This document shows positions 13,001 to 25,000 of a stretch of DNA of 64,000 nt, piece by piece. Under the pieces are notes generated by a model. The model was not told where the DNA came from. It made no database searches and saw only the letters and a program-made list of their open reading frames with translations. Origin of the DNA: Zonotrichia leucophrys gambelii. Taxonomy: Eukaryota > Chordata > Aves > Passeriformes > Passerellidae. The stretch lies in NCBI RefSeq assembly GCF_028769735.1, contig NC_088186.1:8959001-9023000 (forward strand), written 5' to 3'. Positions within the stretch are counted from its first letter, which is position 1; each line of letters starts with the position of its first letter. The position numbers and the translations under genes were made by a program.

Positions 13001-16000
13001 AGGAAGGAAGGAAGAAGGAAGGAAGGAAGAAGGAAGGAAGGAAGGAAGAAGGAAGGAAGGAAGGAAGGAAGGAAGGAAGGAAGGAAGGAAGGAAGGAAGG
13101 AAGGAAGAAGGAAGGAAGGAAGGAGAGGAAGGAAGAAGGAAGGAAGGAAGGAAGGAAGGAAGGAAGGAAGGAAGGAAGGAGGAGGGAGGGAGGGAGGGAG
13201 GGAGGGAGGGAGGGAGGGAGGAGGAGGGAGGGAGGGAGGGAGGGAGGAGGGAGGGAGGAAGGAAGGAAGGAAGGAAGGAAGGAAGAAGGAAGGAAGGAAG
13301 GAAGGAAGGAAGGAAGGAAGGAAGGAAGGAAGGAAGGAAGGAAGGAAGGAAGGAAGGAAGGAAGGAAGGAAGGAAGGAAGGAAGGAAGGAAGGAAGGAAG
13401 GAAGGAAGGAAGGAAGGAAGGAAGGAAGGAAGGAAGGAAGGAAAATAGGAAGGAAATGTGTCTGTGACAACCACATGATTTTTAATTACTTTTAATTTTA
13501 CCTCTCAAATTTCATTTTTATCTCCTTTTCAGAAAAATGAGGCTCTTGTTGCATTTTTTTTAGAACAACTCCCAGCTAAGGCCTGGGAAGGAGCTGCAGG
13601 GTCTGTGTGTCCCTGCTGGACACCCCCAGCCCTGCAGCCTCCCCGTCCCCCTCTCCCCCTGAATCCACTCATGCTTTCCCACAGGTGTGACACCGAAATC
13701 CGGGCACTCTCCCATCCTGAAGTGCCCCACGGATTTCCCCCTGGTGCTGTGGCACCCCTATGCCAGGCACTACTATTTCTGTGTGATGACGGGCAAGGAG
13801 CAGGAGAAGTGGCGGGCGGTGTTCCAGGACTGCGTGCGGCACTGCAACAACGGTGGGTGACACCTGGGGACACTGAGCCACCTCCTGCTCCACAGGCACC
13901 TGCAGAGGGCTCTGGGAGAGGGGATGGCTTGCAGCTCATGAGGAGGAGTTGGGTGGCAGTTGTTGAGGAACTTTGGAGAAGGGAAGTGTAGCCACATTTC
14001 ACAGAGAAAAGCAAGACATGATTCTTCCCAAGAATATTTCTGGGTTTCACATTCTCTGAACTTCACATTCTCTGGGTTTCCTTCCTCAGAGAAAGGAAAA
14101 ACACAGAAATATTCTTGGGAGGAATTGTGCCTTGCTTTTCTCTGTGAGATGTGGCTACAGGGAAGGATCCAGGGAGGTCCTGGAGGGGCTCCAGGAGAGC
14201 TGCAGAGGGACTGGGGACAAGGGATGGAGGGACAGGACACAGGGAATGGCTCCCACTGCCAGAGGGCAGGGCTGGATGGGATATTGGGAATTAGGAATTG
14301 TTCCCTGGGATGGTGTGATACCCTGGCACAGAGCAGCTGTGGCTGCCCCTGGATCGCTGGCAGTGCCCAAGGCCAGGCTGGAAGCACCCTGGGATGGTGG
14401 GAGGTGCCCCTGCCCACAGCAGGGGGTGGGACAGAATGATTTTTAAAGTCCCTTTTAACCCAAACCAGTCTAGAATTCCATGACTGAGCATCTCATCAAT
14501 GCCAGCATCACCCCCAGCTCCCTGGAGCATCCCTGTGCCCAGCTCCATCCTCTGCCCGTGAGGAACTATTACCAAGAGCCTGCACAGAGGTGGCTCCAGA
14601 GCTGCCCTGATGCCCATTTCCCACCCTGAGGGAGAAAATATTTGTTAATTAAAATCACCAAAACCCAAAATCCTCCTGAGGGCTGCCAGGGCTGTGGGCA
14701 GGAGTGCAGGGCAGGGGTGCAGGGCAGTGCAGCTGGGTGGAGGCAGGACCTGCCTCCCACACCAGTGATACTCTGGCAGGAAAACATGATTTTCCTGCTT
14801 GGCTGTGGCCTGGGCACTCCTGGGCTGAGCCCCAAGTCCTGGCCATGCTTGGGATGGTGAGAAATTTCCTGAGGAAGGCGGTGCCAGAGCTGAAACCTGC
14901 TCAGAATCAGGTGTTTAGTGGGCATTTTAGACTCTGCCCAGTTTCTAAATGCTTCTTTCATTCCTGGGAACTCTGGGTAGCCTCAATTTTGCCTCAGTTT
15001 TGCCTCAGTTTTGCCAGAGCTGCTGTAATAGGGTGAGATCTGGAGCCTGGGTTTCACTGATGTTTCCATCCCCCCACATTGGATTAAATCTGAAAAAAAA
15101 TCTCCTTTTTATTTTGTGCTGGGGGTGTCTGAGCTCGTTGGGCTGAATGTGCCCCTCCTTTGTGTGGGGCTGGGTGCTGTGACCCCTCATTCCCCTGAGG
15201 ATCATTTCTGGGTGAGCTCAGCCCCCCAGAACCCCCCATGCTGGCTGGAGCAGCAGCTGTGAGCAAAACCAGCTCTGGATAAAAGAGGAATTGATCTCCT
15301 GCTAACAAACCCCCAATTTTCATCTCTAATTCCCCTCCCACCTGCTGGGTGCTGCTGTGAGACACAGGGGAGGTGGGAGCCCCTCCACCACCCCCTGTGC
15401 CAGCCAGAAAATCCTCTCCTCCCTCTCTTCCTCCTCAGCATGTGATGGAAAAGCCTTCCCAAGTGGGCAGTGGCCAGGGAGGGCTCGGTGCTGCATTCCT
15501 CCAGCCTGGATTTGTCTGTGACTTTGTTCTTCCTGCCTCTCTCTGCTCCTGGGAGCTCCAGGATCCTGTTTCATATTCCATGAAGGCTCTTTTGTTGTTG
15601 GAGAGCACTTTAGGTTGTTGGGTTTTTTTTTCTCCCCTAAATTAGAGGCTCTGTTTCTGCCTCTGGTTGTGATTGGTGTGGGAATGTTCAGCTCCCTGTC
15701 TCAGACTGTGTTTGTGTAACAGCAGCTCCTCTGTAGGGACTGGGGATGTGCAGCTCTGTTCCACACACAGACAGGGTCAGCCTGGTGTCCCTGGAGCCCC
15801 TGGCTGCTCCAAAACTGTCCCTTGGACACTCTGGTGTCACCTGGGGCTGGGCAGTGCCCACCCCAAGGGCTCCTGCCCTTGTTTCAGGATGGTTTGAGTT
15901 AAAAGGCACCTTAAATCCCACCCAGTGCCACCCCTGCCATGGCAGGGACACCTCCCACTGTCCCAGGTGCTCCCAGCCCTGCCCAGCCTGGCCTTGGGCA

Positions 16001-19000
16001 CTGCCAGGGATCCAGGGGCAGCCACAGCTGCTCTGGGCACCCTGTGCCAGGGCCTGCCCACCCTCACAGGGAACAATTCCCAATTCCCAATATCCCATCC
16101 AGCCCTGCCCTCTGGCAGTGGGAGCCATTCCCTGTGTCCTGTCCCTCCAGGTCCTTAACCACACATTAATGAAGGAAACTCATTAAATTTGCCCTGGGAA
16201 GTGTCACAGGGGCTTCTTGCACCAGGACAGGGCACAGGGCTGGGAACAGACTCAGGGATGTCCCCAGGCTCAGCCTGGAGGGAGTGACCTTGGGAAGGCT
16301 CTTGGGAGGCAAATCCTGCCCCAGGCCTGGCAGGGACAGGGGGTGAGGATTGTCCCACCTGCTCCCATGGATGGAGCAGCTCCAACCCCTGGAAGCTCAG
16401 CCCAGCTCTGGCTCCCACCAAAGACTGAGAAAGGAGCAGATTTTACTTTCTCAGTGGTTTTTTTCCCCTGATTATTAAGCTGCCCCTTAGCAAAAGCTGC
16501 TTAGGCTTGGAGTTAATTGTAATCACCTTATAAAAGTCTGTGTGCACTGGGAAAGATCTGCTCACTGCCCTGGGCTGTCCCTCCTGGACACCTGGCTGTG
16601 TCCCCAGCCCTGCCAGGTGCTGTGGGACATCTCAGCAGTGTCCCCAGCCCTGCCAGGTGCTGTGGGACAATGTCAGCAGTGTCCCCAGCCCTGCCAGGTG
16701 CTGTGGAAGGTGTCAGCAGTGCAGGGATGATCCCCTGGAGCCTCCCAGCAGGCTCAGATCCCATCCTGATCCTCTCTTTGGGGCATGGGGAGGGGAGCTG
16801 GGCTGCAGGGTTCTGTCCCAGGGCTGTTTCCCTGTCTGTCAGGGACACGTAGGGGCCTGACAGGCAGGGACAAGGCAGGGACATGTGGCACAGCTCCTGC
16901 CTGCTGTCCCCATCTGGCTGTGGAGGCTCCCAGCCCTGCCCCTCCTGCTGGCTGGGGGTGACACCCGAGCCCCCCTCGTGCTGCAGTGACTCACCCGGGA
17001 CAGCCCGGCCCTGACTCACTCCTGAGGCCTCTTGGCCACTTTGCTCTTCCTTCCAAGCCTTGCTGCTCCCCACAGGGCCCCTCTGACTGCAGCTCCCCAG
17101 CTGGGGGCTCACTGGGTGTGTGTGGGGTTGGGGGTCACTGATGCCCCATCCTGGTGAGCGCCTGCTCCTGCTGTGCCTTTGGAGCTCACTGAGCCCCCAG
17201 GTCCCTGTGCACTATTGAGGGTCATTGAACCCCCATTTCCCCATGCACCATTTGTGGGTCACTGAGCCCCCATTTCCCCATGCACCATTTGTGGGTCTCT
17301 GAGCCCCCATTTCCCCATGCACCATTTGTGGGTCACTGAGCCCCCATCCTACCAAGTTCCTGCTCCTGGGTGCCTTTGGGGCTCACTAAGCCTCGATTTC
17401 CCTGTGCACCGTATGGGGTCACCGAGTCCCCAGGTCCCCATGCACCATTTGGGGGTCACTGAGCCCCCATTTCCCTGTGCACCATATTGGGGTCACTGTG
17501 CCCCTAAGTTCCTGTGCACCTTTGGGGTCACTGAGCCCCCAAATCCTTGTGCACCATTGCGGTCACTGAGCCCTCATCCTACCCAGCCTCCCTGCCCTCG
17601 GGGTGGCTCTGGACGGGATCACTCTGGTTATATCAGGAGCCCCCTGCTGCCCCCCACCCTGTCAGGGGCAGTGCCTTGGGACAGCATCCCCAATCCCAGT
17701 GACAGCTCTGGGGGCTTGCCCGGGTCCGGGGGTGTGGGGGAGCACACAGAGGTGGGCTGGGGGTGCTGGGCCGCCCCTCCCTCCCAATTCCAGGCTGCTG
17801 AGCCGTGTCCCCTCCGCAGGGATCTCGGAGGACTCCCGGGTGGAGGCTCCCGCCTTCACGGACGCCATCCGCATGTACCGGCAGTCCAAGGAGCAGTACG
17901 GCACCTGGGACATGCTCTGCGGCAACGAGACCCAGGTGGGCACCGCGCCCCCAAACCGGGCCCCCAGGGCTGGGGGGGCTCAGCAGGCTCCCCAAAAACC
18001 TCCTGCTTCCACAGGTCCTGAGCAACCTGGTGATGGAGGAGCTGCTCCCCGAGCTCAGGAGCGCCATCGGGCCCCGGCTGAAGGGCAAAGCCCCGGAGCG
18101 CCAGCGGACCTGGATCCAGGTGTGGGGCTGGGGCTGCCGGGGGGGTCCCCAGCGTCCCTGCCCTCCCCGTGCCTGCACACCCGGCTTGGGGAGCCTGCTT
18201 ACCCCTGGGCTCGGTGCCCACCTCTTCCCCCTGGTTTCGTGCCCACCTCCTTCCCGCTGGTCCCACCGCTTTCCCCCTTCTCCCCCTTCATCCCTCTGGT
18301 TTCGTCCCAGGCCTCCCTCCCTGCGCCCACCCCTTCCGCTTTGGTACCTCCATGGTTCGATGCCCACCTCCCTTCCCCGCTGAGCTCCCTCCCCACCGAC
18401 TTCTCTGCCCCTTTCTCCCGGCCCCTTCCAAAGAATCCGTCCTTTCTCCAGAGTGGATTTTTCAAGCTCCTTCAGTGCCCCTGCCCAGCCCTGCCCAGCC
18501 CCGCCTGGGGCCAGCCGAGCAAACAGGAGGAAGCCCAGCCCCGGAGCGAAGCCTGTCCCGGCTAAATTTAGCGAGCCATTTTTAGAGCAGCGCGGGCTAA
18601 ATCCGGCCCAAACCCTTGCGAAAGACTGAGGGCTCTTCAGAGCTGCCTGTTAAAACCTTAAACCCCGATAATTACCACCAGGCTCCTAATGGGCCACTTG
18701 AGCGGCCTGAAAACACACAAACGCTGCTTTTCCAAAAGCTGCTGTGGCTGGGAAGGAGGGAGGAGGGGAGGGCTCTGCATCCTGCCAGCCCCAAGATCGC
18801 AGCTTTGGCTGCCAAGTGAGAGTGAAGCCTCAGCGAGCGGCTCCATCCTGCTCAGGAGGTTGGCTCTGGGAGCCCAGGGAGGGGGAACAGGGCAGGGAAC
18901 AGATTTCAGGGTGGGCTGGGGCTCTCCTGCTTGGACCACCAGCATCCCCAGACCTGCAGCATCCCCAGACCTGCAACATCCCCTGACCTGCAGCATCCCC

Positions 19001-22000
19001 AGCCCTGCAGCATCCCCAGCCCTGCAGCATTCCTGGATATGCAGCATTCCTAGCCCTGCCTGGGGCAGGTTGCCTGATGGAGGCAGCACTCACCTCTCTG
19101 CCCCTCCAGCACCACTTGGAAGCAGTTTCTGCACTGCAGGAGCTCCATCTCACCCCGCTGGGGGGGTGCCTGGTGTAGAAACCATTGGCAGGCTGTGGGG
19201 AAGGTCCTGTCAGGGCTCTGGGGATGGCTCAGCAGGTCCTGCAGCCAGCTGGAGCTGCAGGCACAGTTTGGGGTGCAGCTGGAGGGTCTCTGACCCCCCC
19301 TGTGCCCCCAGGTGTCAGATGCTGTCTATAGGATGGTCTATGAGCTGGCCAAGGCTCAGTACGATGCAGCTGTGGCCAGGTGTGAGCAGGAGCGGCCGCA
19401 GCTGGAGAGCACCATCCGCACGGACATGGACCAGATCATCACCTCCAAGGAGCACCTGGCCAGCAAGATCCGAGGTACAGGGGTGCCCTGGCACGTGTGG
19501 GTGTGCCCATGGCTCCTGGGGGGCTGTTCTTGGGGTGCAGCACAGCCCCTGGCACACTTGGGGGGTGCATGTACCCACTGGCATTGTCCCAGGGGTGGGG
19601 GACAAGGTGGGCAGTCACCCCCTATAGAGAAACAAGGTGACCCCTGAGTCAGGGAATGATTGGCATCTGACTCTATTGATTCAGAATGCTGAACATTCAC
19701 TTTATTTAAACCATATTATATTACATTATAACTGTATTAGAGCTGTTATATTATATTACATTATATTATATTATATTACATTACATTACATTATACTTAC
19801 TACTAACTGAAAAACTGGTGACTTGTGAAAAAAATTTATATTATATTATATTATATTATATTATATTATATTATATTATATTATATTATATTATATTATA
19901 TTATATTATATTATATTATATTATATTATATTATATTATATTATATTATATTATATTATATTACATTACATTATATTATATCATACCATATTATGTTATA
20001 TCATACCATACCATATTATGTTATATCATACCACATTATGTTATATTTTACATTACATTACATTATATTATCATCTCATACTTGCTGCTAACTGAAAAAC
20101 TCGTGACTGTCTGCAGACTGACAGTCCACACAGCTTGGACTTGATGGGCTAATTAACATAATCTCCATCAGAATCTAATTACCCAATTCCTGCAGGTAAA
20201 CATTCTTCCCACCACATTCTATGTGTGCAAAACACTAGGAGCAGCAAGCAGAGATAAAAATTGTTTTCTCTCTGTGCTTCTCCAGGAAAAAACCTGAGAG
20301 AGAGAATTAGATCTCTATTCAGAGAATGTGAATGCCACAGCCCCCTGGCATGGCAGTGGGGCAGGAATGGGTTCAGGACAGAGCAGGGGCAGCCTGCAGG
20401 AGTTCCTTGTGTTGCTGTGAAAGGGGGAGACTCCTCCTGGAGGGCTTTGGGAGCAGGGGCAGCTCCTCCTCGCTGGGGTGGGTGTGGGATGTGATGTGAA
20501 GGGCTGGAAGGACAGAGGAGCCTCACCATCCCCATCCCTGCTCTTTCCCAGCCTTTGTCCTGCCCAAGGCAGAGGTGTGTGTCCGTAACCACGTGCAGCC
20601 CTACATCTCCTCCATCCTGGAGGCCCTGATGACCCCCACGAGCCAGGGCTTTGCTGAGGCCCGGGAGGTGTTCTTCAAGGAGGTCACCGACATGAACATG
20701 AACGTGGTCAACGAGGGCGGCCTGGAGAAGCTGGTGGAGGTGAGACCTGGGGGTGCTGGTGGTGCTTCTTGCCAGCTCAGGGGTGACAGGGCCAGTCCTG
20801 CTTCCACCCCCAGTGTGGACAGCACTGGGAGAGCCCAGGGTGAGGAGAGTCCACCCATGTGGGGTGGAATGTCCCTGCCCTGAGTGCATGGAGAGGCTGA
20901 GCTTGGCTTTGTCCCCAGTACATGGAGAAGCTCTCCCACCTGGCCTTCCACCCCGTGAAGATGCAGTCGTGCTATGAGAAGATGGACCAGCTGAAACTGG
21001 AGGGTCTGCAGCAGCGATTCGATGTCTCCAGCACATCTGTCTTCAAGCAGAGGGCCCAGATCCACATGAGACAGGTGGGATGGGGACCAGGGTCCTCCCT
21101 TGTCCCCCTGGGCTGGGAATGCAGGTTTGGGGAGCCCAGGTTGGGATGTCTGTGCTGCCTCTTTGGTCTGGAGCCCATGGTGGGCTTGGGTATCCTGGCA
21201 CAGCTGCCCCTTTGCCACAGAGCCCACTGGCACCAGCAAAGCCAGTGAGCCAGTTCTGGGGTCTGATCCAGCCTAACCTGGTGTGGGGTGTAGGGGATGA
21301 GCTCTGAGCAACCTCCTCTCCCAACTGCCTTGATCCTGGGAGGTCAGGGATTTGTGCAGAGTGAAGGCTCTTTGCCTGTTGGATATTGGGAATTAGGAAT
21401 TCCTCCCTGTGAGGGATCCCTGGCAGTGCCCAAGGCCAGACTGGACAGGGCTGGGAGCACCCTGGGGAATTCACCCTCTGGATGAATTTAGGGTCCCTCC
21501 CACCCCAAACCAGCGCAGGGCTCTGTGCAAAGGCTCACCTCGGTGTGGCAGTGCCCCAAGAGCCCCCTGCCCACCCTTTGGGTGCCCCCCACGCTGACCA
21601 TGTGTCTCTGGCCACAGCAAATGGACGATGCTGTGTACACCTTCGAGACCCTGCTGCACCAGGAGCTGAGCAAGCTGCAGGGCAAGGACGAGCTGTGCAA
21701 ATCCATCCAGCGCATCCTCGAGAGGGTGCTCAAGGTGAGCTGAAAGAGGAGATTTTCTGAGCTGTCTTACAAGCTTTTGGAGGTCTATTTCACATCCAAG
21801 ATAGCTCAGCTACCTTTGGAGGCATAAAATTAGCAGGATGACTTCTGGAAAGAAAAAGGTTTAAATAAAAGGCAAAATAACAAACTCTTTATGGAGAAAA
21901 ACTGAGCCAGGTGCAAGAGGTTCTTACTCTTGGTAAAACACCTCACAAAAGCCTTTTTTTTTTTCTCTTCTTTTTCTAGTGAATTGCCCAGGTGGGACTT

Positions 22001-25000
22001 TTTGGCTTTTTTCCAATTAGCTATTCTTTAGTTTGAGGTGAAGTCCCCCACACCTCTGAGATGCCTTTTTCACCTAATCCAGGAGAGAAACTTCTGGGCT
22101 TCTTTCCTTTTTAAGGGGACAAAGGAGAATTTGGTCACTCTGTCAACAGGGGCACATTCCTACAGTGAGCCAGGGGGTCAGGCCTTTGGTGGCCTTTGGT
22201 GGCCTCGATCCAGGACCAGGGAAGAGGCTAGCAGTGATGTTATCTATTTCAAAAGTCTTTTAGGGGTTTCATGGATTTTGCTGGGATATCACCTGGAGGA
22301 GCCAGGTCCCCTCTGAGCACATCTGTAAAAGCCCCCCAGGTTCCAGACTGGCCCCCAAACCCTCCTGCAGCCAGCAGTGGAAGATGTGGTTCCTACCTGG
22401 GTGCAGAAACACTGGGAAACAGCTGGAGAGAGGGATGTGAGGCCACAGGGGTCTGTGTGAATGGTTGGGGGGTGAAATCTCAGGGGTTTGTGCCCGTGGG
22501 CAGGGGCAGCCAGCCCACAGCCCTGGGTGACCTGGGGCACCTCTCACCCTGCAGAAATTCGACTATGACAGCAGCACCGTGAGGAAGAAGTTCTTCAGGG
22601 AGGCCCTGCTGCAGATCACCATTCCCTTCCTGCTGAAAAAGCTGGCACCCACCTGCAAGGGGGTAAGAGGGGAAGGTTTGGGGTGCAGGGAAGGACTGTC
22701 CACCCCCATGGAGGGGCTGGAGCATCCATTCCCCCCAAGCTGCTGGGCTGAGCTGCCTCTCCCCTGGCAGGAATTAGCCAAGTTCCAGGAGCTGATCTTC
22801 GAGGACTTTGCCAGCTTCATCCTGGTGGAGAACACCTACGAGGAGGTGGTGCTGCAGTCAGTGATGAAAGACATCATGCAAGGTAGGGTTCTGTGGCACC
22901 TGGACAGGAAGGGGTGACCCCTGCAGGGTCCTGTGGCACCTGGACAGGAAGGGGTGACCCCTGCAGGGTCCTGTGGCACCTAGACAGGAGGGGGTGAGCT
23001 CTGCATGGTTCTGGGGGCTGTGTGAGGAGGGGGTGACCTCTGCAGCGTGTTGGGAGCTGAATGAGAAGACCCTCTATGTTCACTCTGCAGGATTTTGGGG
23101 GCTGTGTGAGGAGGGGGTGACCTCTGCAGGATTTTGGGGGCTGTACAGGGTTTTGGGGACACGCTATGACAGGGGCTGGACAACAAGGAGTGTTCCCATG
23201 CAAAGCTAACTGGGGGCTGAATGAAGAGGGATGGCTCTGTGCTGGGGGCTGTATCAGGAGGGGGTGACCCCATGTGGGGTGGTGGGGGCTGTATGAAGAA
23301 CGGGTGACCCTCTGCAGGGTGCTGGGGTGTCTCTGATGAGGGGTGACCCCATACCAGATGTTGGGGACCCTATAAGGAGGGGTGACCCTGTGCAGGGTGT
23401 TGGGGACTCTATAAAGAGGAGTGACCCCATACAGAGTGTTGGGGACTCCTTAAGGAGGACTGACCCCATACAGGGTTTTGGGGACTCAGTAAGAGGGATG
23501 ACCCTCTTACATGCTGGGGGCTGTATGAGGAGGGGATGGCCCTATGTAGGGTGCTGGGGACTCCATAAGGAGGAGTGACCCCATACAGGGTGTTGGGGAC
23601 TCCATAAGGAGGGCTGACCCCATACAGGGTGCTGGTGGCTCCCCCACAAGCAGCTTTCCCACCTGGCTGCCCCCTGGCAGGGCTGAGCAGAGGGTGGGAT
23701 GCTGCCCCCCTGCCCAGCTCCAGCCACCACTCCCAGCACCCCGGGGAGGACTGGCCGAGGTGCCCCAGCCTGGCAGTGCCCGCAGCCCCCTGAGCTGTCC
23801 CTCCGTGTCCCCAGCTGTGAAGGAGGCGGCCGTGCAGCGCAAGCACAACCTGTACAGGGACAGCATGGTGATGCACAACAGCGATCCCAACCTGCACCTG
23901 CTGGGAGAGGGCCTGCCCATCGACTGGAGCGAGGAGTACAGCGGGCAGCCCGAGGAGCCGGCGGCCGAGCGGCGCCGCAGGGCCAAGCAGGTGGTGTCGG
24001 TCATCCAGGACGACGAGGGGGCCCTGCCCTATGGGGCTGAGGCCCTGCTGCAGCCCGGCTCTCCTGAGCCAGGGCAGGCAGAGCAGGCACAGCCCGGGGT
24101 GCCCCCCAGCCCCCCGGATGCGGTGCAGGAGATCCGGGAGGCGCTGGCACAGCAGAGCCTGGAGGATGGTGCCAGGCTGGAGGAGCGGCTGATGAACGGC
24201 ACCGAGGGCAGCGGGGCCAGCGAGGAGGGCGTGCTGCTGGCAGGGGCTGCCACACAGCAGGGCCCAGCCCGGGATGGGGACGGGGTGAGCTGTGCCACAG
24301 CGGCAGCACCAGCACCTGGAGCTGAGGTTCCATCAGGAACGGGCAGAGAACGTGTCACACCAGCATCCTCACCTGTCCCTGGAGCTGAGGTGTCATCAGG
24401 GGGACAGCATGCCACACCAGTGTCCTCACCTGTCCCTGGAGCTGAGATCCCATCAGGAGCTGGCAAAGAACGTGTCACACCAGCATCCTCACCTGTCCCT
24501 GGAGCTGAGGTCCCGTCAGGAGCTGGGACACGCCGGCCTGCACCAGCACCCCCTGTGCCTGGAGCTGAGGTGTCATCAGGGGGGCAGTGTGCCACACCAG
24601 CACTGTCACCTGTCCCTGGAGCTGAGGTCCCATCAGGGACTGGGAGACGTCCTGCACCAGCATCACCTGTGCCCAGAGCTGATGTCCCAGCAGAGGCTGA
24701 GGTGCCCCCTGTCACACCAAGATCATCCGTGCCAGCTTCCCCCGTGTCTGCAGCTGATGTCCCATCAGGGGCTGAGGTGCCACATGTCACACCAAGGTCA
24801 TCCATGCCAGCATCCCCTGTGCCCAGGGCTGATGTCCCATCAGTGCCCAGCGTGCCACACGGCACAGCAGCCCCGGGCAGCCCCCGAGCCGGTGTCCCAG
24901 CAGAGGCCGAGGTGCCCCGTGTCACAGCAGCACCACCTGGAGGGCACAGCCCATCAGCAGCGTGTCACCTGCACGGTGACAAGGAGCCAGGCGAGCCCAG

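Noticed and set aside
12841..13476. Long minus-strand frames of the LPSFLPSF type and the plus-strand GRKEGRKE frame
   Set aside because: Pure translation of the GGAA/GGGA tract; no splice or start context.
19818..20144. Plus-strand frame of repeated ILYYI
   Set aside because: Translation of the TATAT pentamer array inside an LTR.
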